Below are positions 36,585 through 42,756 of a stretch of DNA of 42,756 nucleotides, one piece after another (within the stretch, counting starts at the first letter, position 1; each line of letters opens with the position of its first letter). A program made the translations under genes and the position numbers. This DNA comes from Streptomyces sp. WAC06614 (lineage in GTDB: Bacteria > Actinomycetota > Actinomycetes > Streptomycetales > Streptomycetaceae): positions 1-42,756 of the forward strand of contig NZ_RPRY01000026.1 of NCBI RefSeq assembly GCF_003949795.1, read 5' to 3'. The notes under the pieces were generated by a model, which saw only the letters and a program-made list of their open reading frames with translations, was not told the origin of the DNA and ran no database searches.

Positions 36585-36615
36585 CCGGCCCCCCGACCCC
36601 CGTGCGGGGGGCCGG
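36585..36615 (+). terminator. Terminator after the double-GNAT gene
   Basis: Perfect 11-bp arms CCGGCCCCCCG (36585-36595) and CGGGGGGCCGG (36605-36615) with a nine-base loop, beginning three bases after the stop. Confidence 0.75.
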
Positions 36616-36723
36616 GACCTGGCTGTGGGGGGAGATGCGGCCCGGTGGAAAGCTATCCGCGGACGCCCGCGGCCCGCGCCCCACCACGGGGTGAACCCGT
36701 CTCCCCCCAGGGAGGGTGCCGTC

Positions 36724-36739
36724 TACCACCAGGGTGGTA
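36724..36739. promoter_or_regulatory. Perfect palindrome upstream of the two-component operon
   Basis: TACCACC-AG-GGTGGTA is an exact 16-bp palindrome, 41 bp before a -10-like TACCCT (36780-36785). It is the best candidate site for the NarL-type response regulator encoded in the same operon or another dimeric regulator. Confidence 0.65.
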
Positions 36740-36791
36740 CCTCTGCCCGGCCCCCGGGACGGGCCGACCGGGTGCGGCATACCCTCGGACG

Positions 36792-38111
36792 GTGTCAGCG
36801 CCGTCCCCACCGCCCGACCCGCGCCGCGACCGGCCCGACCGCACCGACCGGCCCGACCGCACCGACCGGCCCGACCCGATGATCCGGATCGACCGGATCC
36901 GGTCCGTGGCCCGCCGTGCCCTGCCGCACGTCGCCGAAGTCGGCTACGCCGTCGGGTCGTTCGGCATCTCGTTCACCATGCTGCGCAACTGGCCCGACCC
37001 GTACGGCTACTGGCGCGACACCGACGTCTGGGCCTACGCCCTGCTGGCCGCGGTCTACCTCCCGCTGGCGCTGCGCCGCCGGGCGCCGGTCGTGGTCTTC
37101 GGCTGGACCGCCGCGTGCGTCCTCACCTACTTCACCTTGGGCTACTACCACGTGGTCGTGGTCTGCGGGACGGGCCTGGCCCTCTACACCGTGGCCGCGC
37201 TGTGTCCTCGGCGCACCTCCGTGCGCTGCGCCGGGATCGCGCTCGGGGTGCTGCTGTGGGGGACGCGGCTGGCCGAACCCGGGATCGGGGCGCTCAGCGT
37301 CGCCTTCGTGACCGTGACGACCGTGGTGTGCTGGGTGGCCGGGGACGGCTCCCGGCGGCTGGCGGAGCGCGGCGAGCGGCTCGCGGTCCTCACCCGGCAG
37401 CTCCGCGAGGAGCAGGAGGAACGTTCCCGCCAGGCCGTCGCCGAGGAGCGGCTGCGGATGGCCCGCGAGCTCCACGACGTCATCGCCCACCACGTCTCGG
37501 TGATATCCGTACAGACCGGACTCGCCCGCTACGTGTTCGCCTCCGACCCCGACACCGCACGCGGAGCCCTGGAGACCATCGCCGGCAGCAGCCAGGAGGC
37601 CATGGCCGAGATGCGCCGGATGCTGGTGGTGCTGCGCCACGGCGGGAGCGAGGGCCCGGACGCCCTCACCGCGGCCGGCGGCACCCCCGCCCCCGACCCG
37701 GGGCTGGGCCCCGCCCCCGGGCTCGGGCGGCTCGCCGAACTGGCCCGCCGCGTCCGCGCCGCCGGCGTCGAGGTCCCGCTGACCGTCACGGGGACCCCGT
37801 ACGCGCTCCAGGCGGGGGCGGACCTGTGCGCGTACCGGGTGGTCCAGGAGGCCCTCACCAACGTGCTGAAGCACGCGCCCACGGCCACCCGGGCCGCCGT
37901 CCTGGTGGCGTACGGCCCGGGTGAGGTCCGTGTGACCGTCACCGACGACGGGCAGCAGCCATTTTCGGTCAGCCCGTCCCCGCAGCCCGGCCACGGCTTG
38001 ATCGGCATGCGCGAGCGGGTCACCATCTACGGCGGGACGGTGACGGCCGGCCCCGGCCCGCACGGAGGGTTCGAGGTGAGGCTGACGCTGCCGGTGACCG
38101 GCGGCCGGTGA
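36792..38111 (+). CDS. Sensor histidine kinase (NarL-type partner)
   Basis: The N-terminal half has about five hydrophobic helices (from YAVGSFGISFTML to SVAFVTVTTVVCWVAG). The HisKA_3 dimerization site is LRMARELHDVIAHHVSVISV, with H228 as phosphoacceptor, and the HATPase_c domain has VVQEALTNVLKHAPTATRAAV and GHGLIGMRERVTIYGG. The sensed signal is unknown. I chose GTG 36792 because TACCCT ends six bases before it (leaderless); ATG 36879 would remove a DRPDRT-repeat tail. The stop lies 35 bp before the regulator's preferred start, so they form one operon. Confidence 0.88.
   Translation: MSAPSPPPDPRRDRPDRTDRPDRTDRPDPMIRIDRIRSVARRALPHVAEVGYAVGSFGISFTMLRNWPDPYGYWRDTDVWAYALLAAVYLPLALRRRAPVVVFGWTAACVLTYFTLGYYHVVVVCGTGLALYTVAALCPRRTSVRCAGIALGVLLWGTRLAEPGIGALSVAFVTVTTVVCWVAGDGSRRLAERGERLAVLTRQLREEQEERSRQAVAEERLRMARELHDVIAHHVSVISVQTGLARYVFASDPDTARGALETIAGSSQEAMAEMRRMLVVLRHGGSEGPDALTAAGGTPAPDPGLGPAPGLGRLAELARRVRAAGVEVPLTVTGTPYALQAGADLCAYRVVQEALTNVLKHAPTATRAAVLVAYGPGEVRVTVTDDGQQPFSVSPSPQPGHGLIGMRERVTIYGGTVTAGPGPHGGFEVRLTLPVTGGR
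36828..36876 (+). repeat. 18-bp tandem repeat at the kinase N-terminus
   Basis: GACCGGCCCGACCGCACC is repeated at 36828 and 36846, with a partial third unit to 36876. It encodes DRPDRT repeats if the GTG at 36792 is the real start; otherwise it is a repeat just before the ATG. Confidence 0.8.
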
Positions 38112-38146
38112 GACCGGGCGGGCAGCCCGAGGCAGGAGGCCGGGCG

Positions 38147-38815
38147 GTGCCCTCGGTGCTCGTGGTGGACGACCAGTACCTGATCCGCAGCGGACTGGCC
38201 GCGCTGCTGCGCGCCGCGCCCGGCATCGACCTGCTCGGCGAGGCCGGCGACGGCGAGGAGGCCGTGCGCCTGGCCGCGGAACTTCGGCCGGACGTGATCC
38301 TGATGGACATCCGGATGCCCGGGGTCGACGGGATCACCGCCACCGAACGGATCCTCGCCGAGGCCGCGACCCGCTCGGGCCCGCTGCCGAAGGTGTTCGT
38401 GCTCACCACCTTCGACCTGGACGAGTACGTCTACGGGGCGCTGCGCGCCGGGGCGTCCGGCTTCCTGCTCAAGGACACCCCGCCCGACCGGCTGCTCGCC
38501 GCGATCGAGACCGTGCACGCCGGGGAGATGCTGTTCAGCCCCGCCGTCGTGGCCCACCTCGTCCAGGCCTACACCCCACGGGTGACGGCGCCGCCGTCGG
38601 CGCACCCCGGCCTGGCGGCGCTGACCCCGCGCGAGGTGGAGGTGCTCGGCCTGGTCGGCGCCGGCCTGTCGAACTCCGACATCGCCGAACGCCTGGTGCT
38701 CAGCGCGGCCACGATCAAGACCCACGTCCACCGCTGCATGAGCAAACTGGGCCTCAACAGCCGGGCCCAGGCAGTGGTCTTCGCCTACGAAACCGGCCTG
38801 ACGACCCGCCCCTGA
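38147..38815 (+). CDS. NarL/FixJ-family response regulator
   Basis: The receiver domain has VLVVDDQYLIRSGL (D8, D9), phosphoacceptor D54 in VILMDIRMPG, and K109 in GFLLKD. The C-terminal LuxR-type helix-turn-helix reads LTPREVEVLGLVGAGLSNSD then IAERLVLSAATIKTHVHRCM. AGGAGG seven bases before GTG 38147 marks this start (222 aa); the frame is open back to GTG 38108, which overlaps the kinase stop and gives 235 aa. The partner is the histidine kinase directly upstream. Likely targets include the palindrome at 36724-36739. Confidence 0.92.
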   Translation: MPSVLVVDDQYLIRSGLAALLRAAPGIDLLGEAGDGEEAVRLAAELRPDVILMDIRMPGVDGITATERILAEAATRSGPLPKVFVLTTFDLDEYVYGALRAGASGFLLKDTPPDRLLAAIETVHAGEMLFSPAVVAHLVQAYTPRVTAPPSAHPGLAALTPREVEVLGLVGAGLSNSDIAERLVLSAATIKTHVHRCMSKLGLNSRAQAVVFAYETGLTTRP

Positions 38816-38866
38816 CCCGTCCCCGACCCGGCGCCGACCCGGCGCCGACCCGACTCCCCGGCCGGC

Positions 38867-39388
38867 CTACGCCTCGGCCAGCAGGCGGTCGGCGATCTCC
38901 TCGATGCGGGCGCGCAGGCCCTCCTGGCTCTTGCCGCCGTCCAGGCGTTCGCCGCCGATGACGTAGGTCGGGGTGCCGGTCACGCCGATCGCCTTGCCCT
39001 CGGCCTGGTCGGCGTCCACGATCAGGATGTGCCGGCCGTCGATCAGCGCGGTGTCGAACTCCTCGGCGTCCAGGCCGAGTTCCCGGGCCACGTCCAGCAG
39101 GACGGCCTCGCCCCGGTCGCCCAGCTCCGCCGTGCGCGCGAGCACGGCCTCGATGTAGGGCCAGCCCTGGCCCTGCTCCACGGCCTCCTCCGCCGCCTGC
39201 GCCGCCGCGAACGCGTACTTGTGCTTCTCCAGCGGGAAGTGCCGCAGCCGGATCTCCAGCCGGTCGCCGTACCGCGCCCGCAGGGCACGGACGTCGTCCA
39301 GGGCGGCGTGGCAGTCCGGGCACTGGAGTTCGCACCAGACGTCGAGGACCACGGGGGAGGGGGAGCCGGCGGGCTGGGAATCGCTCAT
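38867..39388 (-). CDS. DsbA-family thioredoxin-fold oxidoreductase
   Basis: The 173-aa protein has the active-site motif CPDC (C23-C26) near the N-terminus, LRHFPLEKHKYAFAAAQAAE as the DsbA helical insert, and GVTGTPTYVIGG containing the cis-proline loop. No signal peptide precedes the fold, so it acts in the cytoplasm, as in FrnE-like proteins, and is probably a thiol oxidoreductase or isomerase. The ATG at 39388 is preceded by GGGAG. The gap to the convergent response-regulator gene holds an 11-bp GACCCGGCGCC tandem repeat (38825-38852). Confidence 0.85.
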   Translation of the reverse strand: MSDSQPAGSPSPVVLDVWCELQCPDCHAALDDVRALRARYGDRLEIRLRHFPLEKHKYAFAAAQAAEEAVEQGQGWPYIEAVLARTAELGDRGEAVLLDVARELGLDAEEFDTALIDGRHILIVDADQAEGKAIGVTGTPTYVIGGERLDGGKSQEGLRARIEEIADRLLAEA

Positions 39389-39563
39389 GGGGACAGTCTC
39401 CCAGCCGCCCGGACGATCGGCCGCACCGGCACCTGGCCGCAAGGAGGAGGCCGACCCGGAGATGTCCCGGAGATCCGTACCGGAGCCCGGGCGGCCGTGG
39501 CCGCCGCGGGGGCGGCCGGTGCAGGATGGAGGGGACGGATCGCCCAGGGGCTGGAGGAGCGCC

Positions 39564-40010
39564 ATGCTTGCCGAGACCATCTGTTCCGCGGTGTCCGCGG
39601 CGGGCCTGGGTATCGCCGCCGTGACGGCGTACCGCCGGCGCTTCCTGGCCGCCACCCGGATCGCCGCGTACGCGCTGGTCCCGCTGGCGCTGGTGCTGAC
39701 CGGCCTGGTGGACTGGGCCGCCTCGATCGTCTTCGACCCGGTGGTCTGGGCCGGCTTCGGCCTGCTCGGCCTGGCCTGGGCGCTCTTCCTCACCACGAGG
39801 ATCGTGGAACGGCGCTCCCTGCGCTCCGGCGCGCGGCCCGCGGGCCGCAAGGCCGCCCGCGGCTCCTCCGCCGCCCCCGCCGTCGCTCCCGGCGCCTCCG
39901 CCCCCTCGCTCGGCGGCGGCGGTGCGCAGCAGGGTCCCCGGCAGGCCCCCGCCGCGCCCGCCGACGACTTCTCCGACATCGAGGCGATCCTCAAGAAGCA
40001 CGGGATCTGA
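39564..40010 (+). CDS. Membrane protein with disordered cytoplasmic tail
   Basis: The 148-aa protein has three hydrophobic stretches: ICSAVSAAGLGIAAVTAY, IAAYALVPLALVLTGLV and PVVWAGFGLLGLAWALFL. A long Ala/Pro/Gly/Arg-rich tail follows, ending in a short conserved-looking acidic/basic segment, DDFSDIEAILKKHGI. That terminal motif may be a docking peptide. GGAGGAG lies just before the ATG, so translation is well supported. I do not recognise a characterised function. Confidence 0.75.
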   Translation: MLAETICSAVSAAGLGIAAVTAYRRRFLAATRIAAYALVPLALVLTGLVDWAASIVFDPVVWAGFGLLGLAWALFLTTRIVERRSLRSGARPAGRKAARGSSAAPAVAPGASAPSLGGGGAQQGPRQAPAAPADDFSDIEAILKKHGI

Positions 40011-40079
40011 CGAACTCCCGCACCATACATGGCGTGTTGACAGGTCAAACCGGGGTGGCTGCGCCATCATCGCCCCGAC

Positions 40080-40256
40080 ATGCTCGACACATCCCAGGGT
40101 GAGCCCCCGGTCCCCGTCCCGGCCGCACACACCCCCGCCGCCGAGGAGCCCCGAGGCTGCCTCTTCGCGCTCTCCCAGCCGCCGCTGATGATCTTCTTAG
40201 CCGTGATCGGCGTGCTGCTGCTCTGTGCCGCCGTGCACGACCTCTTCCTGCTCTGA
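40080..40256 (+). CDS. Small TTA-containing membrane peptide (58 aa)
   Basis: The peptide starts MLDTSQGEPPVPVPAAHTPAA, continues with EEPRGCLFALSQPPLM and ends with the hydrophobic IFLAVIGVLLLCAAV and HDLFLL. One predicted helix and a proline-rich head are visible. The codon at 40197-40199 is TTA, so translation should need the bldA leucyl-tRNA. The last 60 bases overlap the antisense CGNR gene, and the TTA is the exact complement of its TAA stop. A -35 TTGACA (40037-40042) lies in the palindrome TTGAC-AG-GTCAA, but no good -10 follows. Function unknown. Confidence 0.65.
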   Translation: MLDTSQGEPPVPVPAAHTPAAEEPRGCLFALSQPPLMIFLAVIGVLLLCAAVHDLFLL

Positions 40257-40799
40257 CCGGCGCCGGGCCCGGTACGCCGCCACGTGCAGCCGGTTCCCGC
40301 AGGTCCGGCTGTCGCAGTAGCGGCGCGAACGGTTGCGCGAGAGGTCCACGAAGGCCCGCCGGCAGTCCGGCGCCTCGCACCGGCGCAGCCGCTCCTGCTC
40401 GCCCGAGACCACGATGAAGGCCAGCGCCATGCCGCCGTCGGCGGCCAGGTGGTCACCGACCGAGGCGCCCGGCGCGAAGTAGTGCACGTGCCAGTCGTAG
40501 CCGTCGTGGTCGGTCAGCTGCGGGGTGGTGCCCGCCGTGGCCACCAGCTCGTTGATCAGCCCCGACGCGGTCCTGGCGTTCTGCGCCGCGAAGACCTGCG
40601 CGAACTTGCCGCGCACGGTCCGTACGCCGGCCAGGTCGCGGGCGCCGAGCTCGCCGACGTCGCTGATCGCGTGCTCCTGCACGAAGGCGCGCAGCGCGCG
40701 GACGTCGGCCAGCAGGTCGGGCTGGTCGCCCTCGGGCGCGGTGTTCACCAGCGCGACGACGACGTCGAGCGCGCGACGGGTGTCGTGGGGGATCTGCAC
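40197..40799 (-). CDS. CGNR zinc-finger protein
   Basis: The 200-aa protein ends in a CGNR zinc finger: C141-x4-C146 (CEAPDC) and C162-x4-C167 (CDSRTC), with CGNR at 167-170 and the basic HVAAYRARRR. The N-terminal 130 residues form the ABATE-type stress-sensing domain often joined to it (RRALDVVVALVNT, RALRAFVQEH). It is probably a DNA-binding regulator. The GTG at 40799 has GGGAG seven bases upstream; the frame is open to 40829. Its stop codon overlaps the small TTA gene, which runs toward it. ssgB lies upstream on the same strand, with two hairpins between. Confidence 0.88.
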   Translation of the reverse strand: MQIPHDTRRALDVVVALVNTAPEGDQPDLLADVRALRAFVQEHAISDVGELGARDLAGVRTVRGKFAQVFAAQNARTASGLINELVATAGTTPQLTDHDGYDWHVHYFAPGASVGDHLAADGGMALAFIVVSGEQERLRRCEAPDCRRAFVDLSRNRSRRYCDSRTCGNRLHVAAYRARRRSEQEEVVHGGTEQQHADHG

Positions 40800-40910
40800 G
40801 GTGAACTCCCTCGGTGGCCGGGACGGCACGCGGCGGCGGGCCGGTGCCGCCGTTGACGGCCGACAATAGTCGCCCCGCGCCGCAGGTGGGAGCCGCCCCC
40901 ACCACGCGGC

Positions 40911-40949
40911 GGCGCTGCCCGTGCGGGTGGCTCCCGTACGGACAGCGCC
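40911..40949 (-). terminator. Probable ssgB terminator
   Basis: GGCGCTGCCCGT (40911-40922) and ACGGACAGCGCC (40938-40949) form a 12-bp stem with one mismatch. It lies about 115 bases downstream of the ssgB stop on the minus strand and before the CGNR gene. Confidence 0.5.
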
Positions 40950-40976
40950 GGTCGTGCCGTATGTGGTTGTCGCCGC

Positions 40977-41003
40977 GCACCGTCGCCCCGAGTCGGACGG
41001 TGC
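40977..41003 (-). terminator. Second hairpin downstream of ssgB
   Basis: Perfect 8-bp arms GCACCGTC (40977-40984) and GACGGTGC (40996-41003) with an 11-base loop, nearer to ssgB than the preceding hairpin. Confidence 0.5.
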
Positions 41004-41064
41004 CGGGCGGTTCCCCCGGCCAGGCGCCCCGGCTACCGCCGGGTGCGCTCCCTGCCGGGCCGGA

Positions 41065-41478
41065 TCAGCTCTCGGCCAGGATGTGGGAGAGCTCCTTGTC
41101 GAGGTCGAAGTGGCGATGCTCGGTGCCGGGCGGCACCGCGGCGTCGGTCCGCTTCAGGAACGACTCCAGGGCTCGGGCGGGGGCTTCGAGCAGGGCTTCT
41201 CCTTCCGGAGAGCTCAGGGCGATGCAGACGACTCCCTGGCCGTGGCTGCGGGACGGCCAGACGCGGACGTCGCCGGTGCCGGTGGGCCGGTGCAGGCCCT
41301 CGGCCAGGAGATCGCGGGCGAACACCCACTCGACCGTCTCCTCGGCGCCGGTGTGGAAGGTGGCGTGCACGGCGTAGGGATCGGCCGTGTCATACCGCAG
41401 GCCCGCGGGAACAGGCAGTGAGGACTCGCTCGACACAACGAGGCGCAGGTGCAGCTCGCAGCTGACCGTGGTGTTCAT
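41065..41478 (-). CDS. ssgB: Sporulation-specific cell division protein SsgB
   Basis: SsgB marks future sporulation septa in aerial hyphae and recruits FtsZ with SsgA. The 137-aa sequence has the family signature: MNTTVSCELHLRLVV, LPVPAGLRYDTADPYAVHAT, VEWVFARDLLAEGLHRPTG, GDVRVWPSRSHGQGVV and DLDKELSHILAES. I recognise it as the highly conserved SsgB, not one of the variable paralogues. The ATG at 41478 has GAAAGG about 12 bases upstream. It diverges from the PGPGW membrane gene. No rare codon such as TTA is present. Its promoter is expected to be sigma-H dependent, but a clear match was not found. Confidence 0.97.
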   Translation of the reverse strand: MNTTVSCELHLRLVVSSESSLPVPAGLRYDTADPYAVHATFHTGAEETVEWVFARDLLAEGLHRPTGTGDVRVWPSRSHGQGVVCIALSSPEGEALLEAPARALESFLKRTDAAVPPGTEHRHFDLDKELSHILAES

Positions 41479-41655
41479 AAGCGCCAGGGCCTTTCGCTCA
41501 GTGTGCGCTCGGGGATTCGCACGTCGGCGAAATCGACATGCCACCTACGGTGCCGTTGTAAACCCCTCTGACCGTTTTGCGGTCCTCTGGGTCCCTCGGA
41601 CGGCGGATCCGAGAGGTCGTTCCCGTGTGCATCGGGCTCGGGTAGATTCGGCCTC

Positions 41656-42090
41656 ATGAATACGGGGAGTGACCACAAGGGCCCGGGGCCGGACACGGCC
41701 GCGGAAGACGCCGCGCACCACCACGTGTCGCGCGCGCCCGCCTTCATCAAGCGCAACAGGAGCCTGCACCTGAGCTGGCAGGTCGGCGTCTTCGTCGTCG
41801 GCCTGGCCGTGATCGGCGCCGGTGTGGCCATGCTCGTCCTGCCCGGCCCCGGCTGGGTCGCGATCTTCGCGGGCCTGGCGATCTGGGCCACCGAGTTCGC
41901 CTGGGCGCACGTCGTGCTGCGCTGGACCAAGCGCAAGGTCACCGAGGCCGCGCAGAAGGCGCTGGACCCGAAGGTCCGCCGCCGCAACATCATCCTGACC
42001 ACCACCGGCCTGGTCATCGCCGGTGCGCTGGTCGGCTTCTACCTGTGGAAGTACGGGCTCGTGCTGCCCTGGAAGATCAAGGACCAGTGA
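41656..42090 (+). CDS. PGPGW-motif transmembrane protein (TIGR02611-type)
   Basis: The 144-aa protein has a hydrophilic head, then two closely spaced hydrophobic segments (VGVFVVGLAVIGAGVAMLVL and VAIFAGLAIWATEFAWAHVV) around PGPGW (63-67), and a third C-terminal helix (ILTTTGLVIAGALVGFYLW). The basic loop KRKVTEAAQKALDPKVRRRN lies between. The function of this family is unknown. -10 TAGATT (41643-41648) ends seven bases before the ATG and no ribosome site is visible, so the message is probably leaderless. It diverges from ssgB. Confidence 0.9.
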   Translation: MNTGSDHKGPGPDTAAEDAAHHHVSRAPAFIKRNRSLHLSWQVGVFVVGLAVIGAGVAMLVLPGPGWVAIFAGLAIWATEFAWAHVVLRWTKRKVTEAAQKALDPKVRRRNIILTTTGLVIAGALVGFYLWKYGLVLPWKIKDQ

Positions 42091-42159
42091 CCGGCCGGTG
42101 CCCGGGACCACGGATGGTCGGAAGCACCGCTGACATGCGGTAATGTTTGCGGTGCGCCC

Positions 42160-42231
42160 GGGCGATTAGCTCAGTGGGAGAGCGCTTCGTTCACACCGAA
42201 GAGGTCACTGGTTCGAACCCAGTATCGCCCA
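42160..42231 (+). tRNA. tRNA-Val(CAC)
   Basis: A 72-base cloverleaf with acceptor GGGCGAT/ATCGCCC, anticodon loop TTCACAC (CAC) and T-arm CTGGTTCGAACCCAG. Its body closely resembles tRNA-Val(GAC) at 33 kb. A -10-like TAATGT lies at 42141-42146. CCA is not encoded. Confidence 0.96.
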
Positions 42232-42239
42232 CCCCGGAC

Positions 42240-42277
42240 CGAGGGCCCGGAGACCGATCAAGGTCTCCGGGCCCTCG
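42240..42277 (+). terminator. Terminator after tRNA-Val(CAC)
   Basis: A perfect 16-bp stem, CGAGGGCCCGGAGACC (42240-42255) and its complement (42262-42277), with loop GATCAA. It directly follows the tRNA and precedes the convergent membrane gene. Confidence 0.85.
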
Positions 42278-42318
42278 GCGTTCCCGGCCACGGCAATCCG
42301 CCGCCGGAATTCGCCCGG

Positions 42319-42756
42319 TCAGCGCAACCGGCCCAGGGCCTGTCGCAGCCGCCGCGCATCGCGCAGCCGCCGCTCGTACGTGGCACCCACCGCCAGCAGC
42401 AGCACCCCCGCCAGGGCCGGCGGCAGCCATCGCGGCAGCGCGTCCACGACCTGGACGACGTACGGTGCCAGCTCGTGCAGGGCCACCAGGCCGAGCGCGG
42501 CCCCGCCCAGCAGCAGCGGCGCCTGGAGCCGCCCCCGGGCCCCCACCAGGGTCACCGCCAGCGCCCCGAGCCCCAGCAGCAGCGGACGCAGCCAGTGCGG
42601 GTCCGTCCACACCGCCACCAGGCTCGGCACCAGCGTCGCGGCCAGCCCGCCGCCGTAGGCCGCCCAGGACGAGGCCAGCGGGTCCCGCCGCCGGCGCCGG
42701 AAGCCCACCACCAGGGCCGGGACGGTCACCGGCAGCGCGTACGCCTCCGGCACCAC
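42319..42756 (-). CDS. Multi-helix membrane protein, C-terminal part (runs off the window)
   Basis: At least 145 residues remain; the frame is open to the right edge, so the start and N-terminus are missing. Four or more hydrophobic helices are visible (YALPVTVPALVVGF, WLRPLLLGLGALAVTLVG, LLLGGAALGLVALHEL, PPALAGVLLLAVGATY), with a basic end ERRLRDARRLRQALGRLR. It resembles the C-terminal part of large actinobacterial membrane proteins annotated as SCO7613 C-terminal domain. Function unknown. Confidence 0.7.
   Translation of the reverse strand: MVPEAYALPVTVPALVVGFRRRRRDPLASSWAAYGGGLAATLVPSLVAVWTDPHWLRPLLLGLGALAVTLVGARGRLQAPLLLGGAALGLVALHELAPYVVQVVDALPRWLPPALAGVLLLAVGATYERRLRDARRLRQALGRLR

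Noticed and set aside
41479..41570. Sigma-H promoter for ssgB
   Set aside because: On the minus strand a GTTTAC is present, but no GGGTAT-like -10 lies at the required distance; the expected sigma-H dependence cannot be shown here.

Overview
This window is chromosomal DNA of a Streptomyces species or a very close relative. The evidence is very high GC, third codon positions that are almost always G or C in real genes, many GTG starts, a sporulation-specific ssgB gene, and a TTA leucine codon in only one intact gene. No phage, transposon, CRISPR or plasmid gene is visible. It looks like a core-chromosome segment of metabolic, transport and developmental genes.

Left part (1-9.6 kb): arginine biosynthesis. 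argC, argJ, argB and argD overlap by four bases each, and argR follows directly. argG and argH lie a little downstream, separated from argR by an oppositely oriented L,D-transpeptidase/flavin-type oxidase pair and a gene that appears broken by a frameshift. Both argC and argG have good -35/-10 promoters whose -10 boxes sit inside ARG-box-like palindromes, which suggests repression by the local ArgR.

9.6-18.1 kb holds several small units. They are a HAD-like protein, a TetR-MFS efflux pair with a perfect operator palindrome, a beta-solenoid membrane protein, a PlsC-type acyltransferase, a Tat-exported glycerophosphodiesterase, a sigma-70-like protein with an odd AT-richer 3' end, an acetyltransferase and two small membrane proteins.

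18.2-29.5 kb: a methionine-type ABC importer (metN-metI-metQ) sits behind a Met/Cys-rich leader peptide that looks leaderless. It is followed by an acetyltransferase, then corrinoid/siroheme genes: cobL, a BluB-CobT fusion with a 580-residue Ala/Pro-rich N-terminus, and a CysG-like protein. An rRNA-type SpoU methyltransferase comes next.

29.5-42.8 kb: a serine/threonine kinase, a small membrane protein, an aminoglycoside-phosphotransferase-like protein and a zinc-ribbon protein. Then comes a tRNA operon (Gly-Cys-Val-Val-Val) in which tRNA-Val(GAC) is tandemly triplicated with a 116-bp period. Beyond it are pabB-pabC, a double-GNAT protein, a histidine kinase/response regulator pair, a DsbA-like protein, a 58-residue TTA-containing membrane peptide that overlaps an antisense CGNR zinc-finger gene, ssgB, a PGPGW membrane protein, tRNA-Val(CAC) and the end of a membrane protein running off the window.

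The most interesting signals are the Met/Cys leader peptide before metNIQ, the TTA codon that is also the antisense TAA stop of its neighbour, a DasR-like and a BldD-like site, and the frameshifted gene upstream of argG. No single clearly new multi-gene system is evident.
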